Assembly (NCBI GenBank): GCA_025353985.1
Contig: JANXNT010001272.1
Span: forward strand, 1-8,056
Source of the DNA: Limnoglobus sp.
GTDB lineage: Bacteria > Planctomycetota > Planctomycetia > Gemmatales > Gemmataceae
Reading direction: 5' to 3'
Length of the DNA stretch: 8,056 nt
Shown: piece by piece, positions 1 through 7,227 of the stretch
Layout of the letters: every line of letters starts with the position of its first letter
Numbering within the stretch: position 1 is the stretch's first letter
Program-made: the position numbers and the translations under genes
Notes under the pieces: model-generated
Databases searched by the model: none
Told to the model about the DNA's origin: nothing
The model's input: the letters and a program-made list of their open reading frames with translations, nothing else

Positions 1-13
1 GACACGCGACGAT

Positions 14-1189
14 TTAGCGCAACTTCAAAACTTGCGCTGCGGGCTGGCAGGATCGTCGGCGATTCCAGGCTATTAGCCCGAGGAGTGGTCCGGGCAGTAG
101 CAGCCAGCCGATGTGCGATTCGAGTGACGACCGCATGTCAGCGACCAGATGGATCGCGAACACCGAGAGCAAAAAGCCGATGCCGTTCTGCACCGCGAGC
201 GCACTGCCAACGGTGCCGGGCGGGCAGGCTTTTGCGGAGATTGCGGAGAATTGTGGCGAATCCGATGCGGCCGCGATGCTCCAGAATAACAGCAGCGCGA
301 ACGCCACGGTTGCGGGCAGTAACGCCAATAATGGCGAAGCGGCACACATCGCGCCGGATGCGGCCAATGCGAACGTCGCCACGCGCTCGCTGCCGATGCG
401 TCGACTCCACCAACCGCCGAACACGCAGCCGAATGCCCCGATGCCCATGACCGCGAACGTCGCACGGTAGGCGAACGCATTGTCGGCTTCGTGCCAGATC
501 ATTTCGATGTAAAACGGGACGAGCGCCCAGAAGGCGTACACTTCCCACATGTGGCCGAAGTACGCGAATGCCGAGCGGCGAAACGCAGGCACGCGGAACG
601 CCGCCAGCACTTTACCCAAACCCAGCCTGCCGCCGCCATCAGCCACGTGCCCCGAGCCGAGCGTGGCGATCATCACTCCACCGATCACCGCCAGCACCGA
701 CGCACCACCAACCGCCCACTGCCAATCGATGGCATCGGTGAGGCCGCGAAGCAAGTACGGCGTCGATGACCCGATCACGAGTGCCCCGATCAGCCAGCCG
801 AGCGCAGTGCCCGCCGACGTGGGTGCCCACGCGATCACGAGCTTCATTCCCAGTGGATAGATGCCCGCGAGGCACAACCCGACCGCGAAACGGCAGAGCA
901 ACGCCGTCGGCAGCGATTCGCACAATAACAGTGCCGCGTTACTGGCTGCCCCGGCGAAACAGCCAAGCGCGAAAATGCGATGCGCGGGGAAACGGTCCGC
1001 CAACCCCGATAGCGAAAGCAGCAGCGTGCCGGCGATGAAACCGAGTTGCACCGCCGTCAGTAATCCGCCGCGCGCGGTCGGCGATAGCTCCCAGAGCCGC
1101 CCGAGTTCGGGGGCCGCCATCGCCCCACAAAACCAGAGCGACGTGCCGAATAACTCCGCAATCACGATGAGAACGAGCGGGCGCATCAT
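14..1189 (-). CDS. MFS family transporter, 12 predicted membrane segments
   Basis: Predicted inner-membrane secondary transporter of the major facilitator superfamily, 391 aa; the substrate cannot be read from sequence. About a dozen hydrophobic stretches run from residue 4 to 375, with a more polar central loop at about 178-204 between the two six-helix halves. The loop after segment 2 carries a good MFS motif A, GLADRFPAHRI (62-72), and the second half has a degenerate counterpart, GGWWSRRIGSERV (258-270). RFAVGLCLAGIYPLGMKLV (100-118) resembles the segment-4 region of the family. I place the start at the ATG at 1189, which overlaps the upstream epimerase stop as ATGA and has an AAGGAAG stretch about 10 nt upstream. 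An in-frame ATG at 1222 would add 11 residues from inside the epimerase gene and is less likely. Coupling to the epimerase suggests co-expression, perhaps in envelope sugar metabolism, but that is inference. Confidence 0.88.
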   Translation of the reverse strand: MMRPLVLIVIAELFGTSLWFCGAMAAPELGRLWELSPTARGGLLTAVQLGFIAGTLLLSLSGLADRFPAHRIFALGCFAGAASNAALLLCESLPTALLCRFAVGLCLAGIYPLGMKLVIAWAPTSAGTALGWLIGALVIGSSTPYLLRGLTDAIDWQWAVGGASVLAVIGGVMIATLGSGHVADGGGRLGLGKVLAAFRVPAFRRSAFAYFGHMWEVYAFWALVPFYIEMIWHEADNAFAYRATFAVMGIGAFGCVFGGWWSRRIGSERVATFALAASGAMCAASPLLALLPATVAFALLLFWSIAAASDSPQFSAISAKACPPGTVGSALAVQNGIGFLLSVFAIHLVADMRSSLESHIGWLLLPGPLLGLIAWNRRRSCQPAAQVLKLR

Positions 1190-2322
1190 GCGGTTCCACT
1201 TCCTTCGAGGTACTTCGCACACGCCGCCACGATCTGCGCTGACGCCGTGCCATCGCCGTACGGGTTCGGCCGATTTGTCATCTGGCGGTACGCCATGTCA
1301 TCGGTAAGTAATTCGGACACGCCATCGAAAATGCCTGCAAACGAAGCCCCAACGAGCTTCACTGCACCGACAGTCACGCCTTCGGGCCGCTCGGTGGTGT
1401 CGCGCATGACGAGCACCGGCTTGTTCAGCGTCGGGGCTTCTTCCTGCACGCCACCACTATCCGTGAGTACCAGTGTGCAACGGCGAAACAGTTCGATGAA
1501 CTCACGGTAGCCGAGCGGTTCGAGCAGATGCACATTCGCCCGCCCGCCGCCGAGAATGCGATTCACCGGCTCGCGCACGTTCGGGTTTAAGTGAACCGGA
1601 TAGACGAACGCGACATCGGGAAAACGGTCCGCCAGTGTCGCAATCGCGAGGCATATCTGGTCGAAACCGTCGCCGAAATTTTCCCGGCGATGGCCCGTAA
1701 TCAGCACGAATCGACGCCCAGCAATCGCACTCACAGGTAGCCCCGGAATCGTCGGCGATCGGGCTTCGACTTCCTTCACCATGTACAACAGTGCGTCGAT
1801 CACAGTGTTGCCCGTAACGAACACGCGGGACGCGGGCACGCCTTCGTTCCAAAGGTTTTGCGCCGCCGTCTGCGTCGGCGCGAAGTGCAAATCCGCAAGC
1901 CGCGTCGTCAGCACGCGGTTGCCTTCTTCGGGCCACGGCGCGAGTAAATTCCCTGTCCGCAACCCGGCTTCGACGTGGCCAATTTTGAGCTTGCGATAGA
2001 ACGCAGCGAGCGCCGCCGCCAACACCGTCGTCGTGTCGCCTTGCACGAGTAGCAAGTCCGGTTTCGCGTTCGCTAAATACTCTTCGACGGCCACAACCGC
2101 CCGCGCCGTCAGGCTCGCCAGTGTCTGCCCCGGCTGCATCACGTTCAAGTCGACATCGGGTGTCAGCTGAAACGCCGACAGCACCTGATCGAGCATCTGC
2201 CGATGTTGCGCAGTCACGCAAACCTGTACGCGAAAGCGACCATCCGCGCGAAACGCTGCGACCACCGGCGCAAGTTTAATCGCCTCCGGCCGCGTACCGA
2301 ACACGAATGCAACAGTTTTCAT
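1186..2322 (-). CDS. wecB: UDP-N-acetylglucosamine 2-epimerase (non-hydrolysing)
   Basis: Cytoplasmic enzyme interconverting UDP-GlcNAc and UDP-ManNAc, the precursor of ManNAc or ManNAcA units in surface polysaccharides. The 378 aa match the usual family length. The GT-B-like fold is represented by FGTRPEAIKLAPV (8-20), GDTTTV (95-100), GHVEAGLRT (115-123), PWPEEGNR (129-136), GNTVIDAL (171-178), ITGHRRENFGDGF (208-220), YPVHLNPNVREPV (241-253) and TDSGGVQEEAP (287-297). The residues matching the E. coli WecB catalytic set (Asp95, Glu117, Glu131, His213) are present as Asp96, Glu118, Glu132 and His211, so the enzyme looks intact. The ATG at 2322 begins directly with the conserved core (MKTVAFVFGT); no strong Shine-Dalgarno is visible before it. 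It is the first gene of a two-gene unit with the MFS transporter, and no other polysaccharide gene is in view. The hydrolysing NeuC-type epimerase is related, but the length and motifs favour the WecB type. Confidence 0.95.
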   Translation of the reverse strand: MKTVAFVFGTRPEAIKLAPVVAAFRADGRFRVQVCVTAQHRQMLDQVLSAFQLTPDVDLNVMQPGQTLASLTARAVVAVEEYLANAKPDLLLVQGDTTTVLAAALAAFYRKLKIGHVEAGLRTGNLLAPWPEEGNRVLTTRLADLHFAPTQTAAQNLWNEGVPASRVFVTGNTVIDALLYMVKEVEARSPTIPGLPVSAIAGRRFVLITGHRRENFGDGFDQICLAIATLADRFPDVAFVYPVHLNPNVREPVNRILGGGRANVHLLEPLGYREFIELFRRCTLVLTDSGGVQEEAPTLNKPVLVMRDTTERPEGVTVGAVKLVGASFAGIFDGVSELLTDDMAYRQMTNRPNPYGDGTASAQIVAACAKYLEGSGTA

Positions 2323-2489
2323 CGGGTCAGTTTAGTGAACCGCACCGAAACCGTCGCGCAGTGGAGCAAGACGCATCGAATCCCAACCCGAATATGGCGA
2401 ATTTCCGTTGCGCGCTGTAGCCGCGCTCCGCTTCGGTTGCTAGGTTAGTCGTTCTCGAAATCGTTAGAGATCCGTCGAGGATATTGATT
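2323..2489. promoter_or_regulatory. Divergent intergenic region between wecB and rpsP
   Basis: This 167-nt spacer lies between the start of the minus-strand epimerase and the start of the plus-strand ribosomal protein cluster, so promoters in both directions are expected from the layout. I could not find a convincing sigma70-type pair of boxes with normal spacing on either strand. The GAGG at 2477-2480, 9 nt before the GTG at 2490, is the ribosome binding site that decides the rpsP start. A weak 5-bp stem (GCGCG at 2410-2414 with CGCGC at 2422-2426) is the only structure noted. The regulatory role is inferred from position. Confidence 0.4.
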
Positions 2490-2819
2490 GTGGCCGTAGT
2501 CATTCGCATGAAACAAATGGGTCGGACTCACCGACATTACTACCGCATTGTGGCGATTGACAAGCGTCAACCGCGCGACGGGAAGGTGATCGAAGAACTC
2601 GGCACCTACGACCCGCACGTTGCGGATAAGGAGCGTCGCGTCACTTTGATCCCTTCGCGGATCAAGTACTGGCAGAGCGTAGGGGCGATTGCCTCCGAAA
2701 CGTGCCTCGCGATCTTCAAGAAGTTCAACGCGAAGTGGGAAAAGATCGAAACGGATGAGGCGGCCATGGCCGTCGCAGCCAAAGCGAAGGCGACGGCCGA
2801 TACCGCCGCCGCGAAGTAA
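2490..2819 (+). CDS. rpsP: 30S ribosomal protein S16 (bS16)
   Basis: Small-subunit ribosomal protein S16, needed for 30S assembly, 109 aa. The N-terminal core is diagnostic: IRMKQMGRTHRHYYRIVAID (5-24), PRDGKVIEELGTYDP (28-42), then RIKYWQSVGAIASE (57-70). I chose the GTG at 2490 over the in-frame TTG at 2484: GAGG at 2477-2480 stands 9 nt from the GTG but only 3 nt from the TTG, and a start of MAVVIRMK is what S16 orthologues show. E. coli S16 has 82 residues; here residues after about 85 form an Ala/Lys-rich tail ending ATADTAAAK. It leads the rpsP-trmD-rplS cluster, whose next gene starts 6 nt after its stop and in the same frame. Confidence 0.96.
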   Translation: MAVVIRMKQMGRTHRHYYRIVAIDKRQPRDGKVIEELGTYDPHVADKERRVTLIPSRIKYWQSVGAIASETCLAIFKKFNAKWEKIETDEAAMAVAAKAKATADTAAAK

Positions 2820-2825
2820 CCACCG

Positions 2826-3563
2826 GTGGACGGCAGTGAACGCCCCGCATCCGGGGCCATCCGGTTCGATGTGCTGACCCTCTTCCCGGATCTCTTCCAA
2901 GGGTATCTGACACAGAGCCTGCTGAAACTGGCGATCACCGCCGGTCTCGTGCAGATTCACCTATGGAATATCCGCGATTGGGCGGCCGGCAAGCATAAGT
3001 CGGTCGACGATCGGCCGTTCGGAGGCGGGCCGGGAATGGTCCTGATGCCCGATCCGGTCGTCGATTGCGTCGAGGCGGTTCGCGGAAAATCTGAGCCACC
3101 TGGCCGTGTGATTATGCTCACGCCCGCCGGTCGAAGGCTCGATCAACGGTTCGTGGCCGAATTGGCCAAAGAACCGCGGTTGTTGTTGTTGTGTGGGCGA
3201 TACGAAGGCTTCGACGATCGCATCCGGCAAGAACTCGACCCCCTAGAAATATCCGTCGGCGACTTCATCTGCAATGGTGGGGAAGTCCCGGCAATGGTCG
3301 TGATCGATAGCGTGATTCGCCTGATTCCCGGCGTACTGGGAGACGAATGTAGCGCAGTCGATGAGAGCCACAGTGAGCCGGGGCGTATCGAATACCCTCA
3401 GTTTACGCGGCCCCGAGTGTACCGCGGGCGAGATGTGCCCGAGGTACTGCTTAACGGAAACCACCAGGCCATTGCCGCATGGCGGGCCGAACAATCGAAA
3501 CGGCGGAGCGAACGAATTTCGCACCCGCGTACGGGAGATAACGATGCAAAACCGCCTACTTGA
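2826..3563 (+). CDS. trmD: tRNA (guanine-N1-)-methyltransferase TrmD
   Basis: SPOUT-class methyltransferase that puts m1G at position 37 of tRNAs reading CNN codons, using SAM and preventing +1 frameshifts. The 245 aa show RFDVLTLFP (13-21), the trefoil-knot SAM site CGRYEGFDDR (123-132) and SVGDFICNGGEVPAM (143-157), then IDSVIRLIPGVLG (160-172) and YPQFTRPRVYRG (190-201). The GTG at 2826 is the only in-frame start between the preceding stop and the conserved core; it adds about 11 residues and has only a weak GAAG upstream. Two oddities: the position matching E. coli Asp169, the proposed general base, is Glu180, preceded by Asp179; and the helical C-terminal region is short, ending soon after IAAWRAEQSKRRSER. 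Its last 20 nt overlap rplS, implying translational coupling. The assignment is secure; activity is likely but not proven by the residues. Confidence 0.94.
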   Translation: MDGSERPASGAIRFDVLTLFPDLFQGYLTQSLLKLAITAGLVQIHLWNIRDWAAGKHKSVDDRPFGGGPGMVLMPDPVVDCVEAVRGKSEPPGRVIMLTPAGRRLDQRFVAELAKEPRLLLLCGRYEGFDDRIRQELDPLEISVGDFICNGGEVPAMVVIDSVIRLIPGVLGDECSAVDESHSEPGRIEYPQFTRPRVYRGRDVPEVLLNGNHQAIAAWRAEQSKRRSERISHPRTGDNDAKPPT

Positions 3564-4050
3564 GATCATTGAGACCTCGAATAAAAAATCCGACGTGCCC
3601 GATTTCCGCATCGGCGACACGATCGACGTTCACCAGAAACTCCTGGACGGCCAAAAGGAGCGGACGCAAGTATTCAGCGGCACCGTGATCGCCCGTAGCG
3701 GCACCGGCGTCCGCGAAATGGTCACCGTTCGTCACCTCGTCCAGGGCGAAGGCGTCGAACGGATCTTCCCGATTCACTCGCCGCGCATCGCCAAGATCGA
3801 GATCAAGAAGGCCGGTATGGTTCGCCGTGCGAAACTGTACTACCTCCGGAAACGCGTCGGCAAGAAGACGAAGATCAAGAACGATGTCAAGCGCCAAGGC
3901 GTCATCGACAAGGCACTGAAAGCCGCAGCCGAAGCCGGTACCCGCGCCGCACAAGACGCCGCCGCCAAGACCAAGGCCGAAGGCGGAACCAGCAAGCGGT
4001 CCGCGAAGAAGGCACTCAAAGCCGCCGAAGCCGCCACGAAGAAGAAGTAA
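3544..4050 (+). CDS. rplS: 50S ribosomal protein L19 (bL19) with extended C-terminus
   Basis: Large-subunit protein L19, located at the subunit interface, 168 aa. The family core is clear: DFRIGDTIDVHQKL (20-33), ERTQVFSGTVIARSGTG (39-55), VRHLVQGEGVERIFPIHSP (62-80) and VRRAKLYYLRKRVGKKTKIK (93-112). The ATG at 3544 has GGGAG at 3533-3537, 6 nt upstream, and begins with MQNRLLEIIE as expected; an open frame reaching back to 3361 is only read-through of trmD in another phase. E. coli L19 ends near residue 115; here about 55 more residues follow, almost all Ala, Lys, Glu, Thr and Arg, ending ATKKK. That tail is probably basic and helical or disordered. The gene overlaps the end of trmD by 20 nt and closes the cluster. 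Confidence 0.96.
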   Translation: MQNRLLEIIETSNKKSDVPDFRIGDTIDVHQKLLDGQKERTQVFSGTVIARSGTGVREMVTVRHLVQGEGVERIFPIHSPRIAKIEIKKAGMVRRAKLYYLRKRVGKKTKIKNDVKRQGVIDKALKAAAEAGTRAAQDAAAKTKAEGGTSKRSAKKALKAAEAATKKK

Positions 4051-4067
4051 ATACACACGTTGTCCAC

Positions 4068-4192
4068 GCCCAGGATTCCATCCTGGGCTGAGAGAGCGGT
4101 CCTTTCAGGACCGGTCATTTGTTTCCGACCCTGAAGGGGTCGCTCACATAGCCCAGGGTGAAACCCTGGGATTTCCGGGACAGCAAATGACC
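4068..4192. repeat. Cluster of four compact palindromes between rplS and yraN
   Basis: Four perfect inverted repeats follow each other. P1 is 4068-4076/4080-4088 (GCCCAGGAT, 3-nt loop). P2 is 4097-4103/4107-4113 (CGGTCCT, 3-nt loop). P3 is 4126-4131/4137-4142 (CGACCC, 5-nt loop). P4 is 4152-4159/4163-4170 (CCCAGGGT, 3-nt loop). P1 and P4 are related in sequence, and an arm of one could pair with the other with one mismatch. A further 9-bp inverted repeat, GGTCATTTG (4113-4121) with CAAATGACC (4184-4192), encloses P3 and P4 and includes the yraN start codon at 4187. No run of T follows any stem, so these are not typical intrinsic terminators. I recall hairpin clusters with CCCAGGG cores in planctomycete intergenic DNA, but could not check this. 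Confidence 0.75.
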
Positions 4193-4612
4193 CCGCCACC
4201 CGATGTCAGCTTCTCCCGCTGGCCCTGGTGGCGTCGCTGGTTTGGCCGCCGATCAGAACGATCTGCGGCCCAATTCCTGCGCAAAATCGGCTACCGCATC
4301 GTTGCCGCCAACGTCGAAGATGCGACCGGCGAAATCGATCTCATCGCCATCGACGGACGAACGATTGTCATCGTCGAGGTTCGCTCCACTTCCTCCGACG
4401 ATCTGTTACGCACCATCGAATCGGTCGATCTCCGCAAGCAACGCAAACTCACGCAGGCCGCCATCCGCTACCTCACCCGTCGCCGCGTGCTCGACCAGGC
4501 ATTCCGCTTCGATATCATCGCCATCAGCTGGCCCGCCAACGCCCGCACCCCCGTCATTCGGCATATCCCGAATGCCTTCGAAGCCGTCGGCCGACACCAG
4601 ATGTTCTCTTGA
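4187..4612 (+). CDS. yraN: YraN family (UPF0102) nuclease-fold protein
   Basis: Member of the UPF0102/YraN family, which has a restriction-endonuclease-like fold; no defined cellular role is established. The 141 aa contain the family pattern: ERSAAQFLRKIGYRIVAANV (24-43), GEIDLIAIDG (48-57), IVIVEVRS (60-67) and RFDIIAI (about 107-113). Glu49, Asp51 and Glu64-x-Arg66 occupy the PD-(D/E)xK-like positions; Arg in place of Lys also occurs in E. coli YraN, so I do not treat it as a defect. An N-terminal stretch rich in Trp and Arg (RWPWWRRWFGRR, 11-22) precedes the domain. The start codon lies in the outer arm of the hairpin cluster, with a modest CGGGA 6 nt upstream. The rnhB gene often seen between rplS and yraN is not here. 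tyrS begins 12 nt after the stop, so the two are probably co-transcribed. Confidence 0.9.
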   Translation: MTPPPDVSFSRWPWWRRWFGRRSERSAAQFLRKIGYRIVAANVEDATGEIDLIAIDGRTIVIVEVRSTSSDDLLRTIESVDLRKQRKLTQAAIRYLTRRRVLDQAFRFDIIAISWPANARTPVIRHIPNAFEAVGRHQMFS

Positions 4613-4624
4613 AAAGGTCGAATC

Positions 4625-5863
4625 ATGTCGCACGCCTTCCTCCCCGCCGATGAACAACTCGCGATCCTGCTACGTGGGGCCGCACACGTTGAGAAAGTCG
4701 ATGAGTTTCGCCAGAAACTCGAACGCAGCCGCACGTCCGGCAAGCCACTTCGCGTGAAGTATGGCATCGACCCTACCGGCTTCGACGTTCACCTCGGGCA
4801 CACCGTGCCGCTGCGGAAATTACGTCAGTTCCAGGAACTCGGCCACAAGGCCGTGCTCATTATCGGCACGGCCACGGCACAAGTCGGCGACCCGTCTGGC
4901 CGCGATAGTTCGCGCATGGGTCTCACCACCGAACAGATCGCGAAGAATGCCGAAAACTACCTGATTCAGATCGCGAAAGTCGTCGATGTCACGGTGGCCG
5001 AAGTGCGGCCCAACGGCGACTGGTTCGGCAAGTGGGGCTTCAGCGATATGCTGAAATTGCTGGCAAAAACGACGGTGCAGCAGATCCTCGCGCGCGAAGA
5101 TTTCTCGAACCGCTTCCACTCGGTGCCTTCGGTGCCAATCGTCTTGCACGAGTGCCTTTACCCGCTGATGCAGGGCTGGGATAGCGTCGAAATTCAAGCC
5201 GATGTCGAACTCGGCGGCACCGAGCAATTGTTCAACCTGATGGTCGGCCGCGACCTCCAGCGCGATGCGGGCCAGCCACCGCAAATCTGCCTGACGCTGC
5301 CGATCTTGCGCGGCACCGATGGCGTCAAAAAGATGGGCAAAAGTATCGGTAACTACATCGGCGTCGGCGAGGCGGCCAAAGAGCAGTTCGGCAAAACGAT
5401 GAGCATCCCCGACCCGCTTCTGCGTGAGTGGTTCGAGCTCCTGACGGACCGTCCGACGGCGGATATCGATGCACTGTTAGCGGGCCATTTGGGCGATGCC
5501 AAGAAGGCGCTCGCCGCCGAGATCGTGACGTTCTACCACGGTGCAAGTGTGGCCGAGGCAATGCGTGCCGAGTGGGCGAAGCAGTTCGCGCAAAAGGGCG
5601 ATCCCGACCAGATCGACGAGGTCAAAATCGCCTCGTCCGAGTTCGCCGATGGCACGATCCCCGCGATGAAGTTGATCGTGGCTGCGGGGCTGTGCAAAAG
5701 CAACGGCGAAGCCCGCCAGAAGCTGAAAGAAGGCGCGTTCAACTACGGCCCCGACCGTACGCAACCGGCCGACGAGAAAGCCGTCGTACCGATCGAAAAT
5801 GGCACCGTGATCCGTCTGGGACGCAAGATTTTGCGAGTCCGAATCGACGGTAACAACAAGTAA
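4625..5863 (+). CDS. tyrS: Tyrosyl-tRNA synthetase
   Basis: Class I aminoacyl-tRNA synthetase charging tRNA-Tyr in the cytoplasm, 412 aa. The Rossmann-fold catalytic domain has the HIGH-type motif as HLGH (56-59) within YGIDPTGFDVHLGHTVPL, the GDPSGR loop (88-93), tyrosine- and ATP-site segments such as YPLMQGWDSVEIQADVELGG (179-198), and the KMSKS-type loop as KMGKS (236-240) within GVKKMGKSIGN. After a helical linker, residues from about 347 form an S4-like RNA-binding domain (LIVAAGLCKSNGEARQKLKEG) ending IRLGRKILRVRID. Length and motifs fit the longer TyrRS subtype (TyrZ-like) rather than the E. coli KFGKT type. The ATG at 4625 has AAGG 8 nt upstream. No T-box leader is possible in the 12-nt gap after yraN, and I see no terminator after the gene. 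Confidence 0.96.
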   Translation: MSHAFLPADEQLAILLRGAAHVEKVDEFRQKLERSRTSGKPLRVKYGIDPTGFDVHLGHTVPLRKLRQFQELGHKAVLIIGTATAQVGDPSGRDSSRMGLTTEQIAKNAENYLIQIAKVVDVTVAEVRPNGDWFGKWGFSDMLKLLAKTTVQQILAREDFSNRFHSVPSVPIVLHECLYPLMQGWDSVEIQADVELGGTEQLFNLMVGRDLQRDAGQPPQICLTLPILRGTDGVKKMGKSIGNYIGVGEAAKEQFGKTMSIPDPLLREWFELLTDRPTADIDALLAGHLGDAKKALAAEIVTFYHGASVAEAMRAEWAKQFAQKGDPDQIDEVKIASSEFADGTIPAMKLIVAAGLCKSNGEARQKLKEGAFNYGPDRTQPADEKAVVPIENGTVIRLGRKILRVRIDGNNK

Positions 5864-6011
5864 TCCCTCGCGAGCAGCACGCGGACAACGCACCGCTCGT
5901 CTCCATTCTCAATTGCTGAGTAGAAACATACACGTGATCTTCATACACGCTTCACGGCTTCTTATTGCGATCGAGATACAGTAGTTCCAATTCCACTACT
6001 GAGGTCTCGCT
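5864..6011 (+). promoter_or_regulatory. Leader of the DUF1559 gene with a hairpin at the ribosome binding site
   Basis: This spacer between tyrS and the DUF1559 gene should hold the latter's promoter. The best sigma70-like candidate is TTCACG (5951-5956) with GATACA (5975-5980), spacing 18, which is weak. Just downstream is a perfect 7-bp inverted repeat, CAGTAGT (5979-5985) with ACTACTG (5995-6001), loop TCCAATTCC. The last paired G is the first base of the Shine-Dalgarno GAGG (6001-6004), which stands 7 nt from the ATG at 6012. A 5'-UTR hairpin touching the ribosome binding site could modulate translation or mRNA stability; this is inferred from structure alone. Confidence 0.45.
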
Positions 6012-7112
<1,101 letters not shown>

Positions 7113-7134
7113 TCGCAACCGGGCGATTTAAAGG

Positions 7135-7161
7135 AACCGGGCGAGTTTCGCCCGGTTTTTT
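7135..7161 (+). terminator. Intrinsic terminator of the DUF1559 gene
   Basis: A perfect 10-bp G+C-rich stem, AACCGGGCGA (7135-7144) with TCGCCCGGTT (7148-7157), has a GTT loop and runs into TTTTTT (7156-7161). It lies 22 nt after the DUF1559 stop codon and 27 nt upstream of any possible rhodanese start, so it separates the two transcription units. The same AACCGGGCGA also occurs at 7117-7126, giving a second possible left arm. Confidence 0.93.
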
Positions 7162-7227
7162 GTTTGATACGGCCCGCGAATTCGCAGAATGAATGGTAGC
7201 AGTCAACAAAATGAGGAGATAGGGATC

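Noticed and set aside
1187..1222. Upstream start for the MFS transporter at 1222
   Set aside because: The extra 11 residues are hydrophilic, lie inside the epimerase gene and are not needed for the first membrane segment; the ATGA overlap start is better supported.
1502..2221. Open frame of 239 codons within wecB in another phase of the same strand
   Set aside because: The translation is Arg/Ala/Gly-rich without motifs, while the overlapping epimerase frame has every catalytic motif.
3556..4056. Open frame antisense to rplS (166 codons)
   Set aside because: It is the complement of the Ala/Lys-rich L19 tail and shows no independent coding signal.
4068..4170. tRNA or other known cloverleaf RNA
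   Set aside because: There are four hairpins, but no 7-bp acceptor stem, anticodon arm geometry or T-loop sequence.
5864..5905. Terminator after tyrS
   Set aside because: CTCGCGAG (5867-5874) is a short palindrome without loop or T-run, and other pairings here are short.
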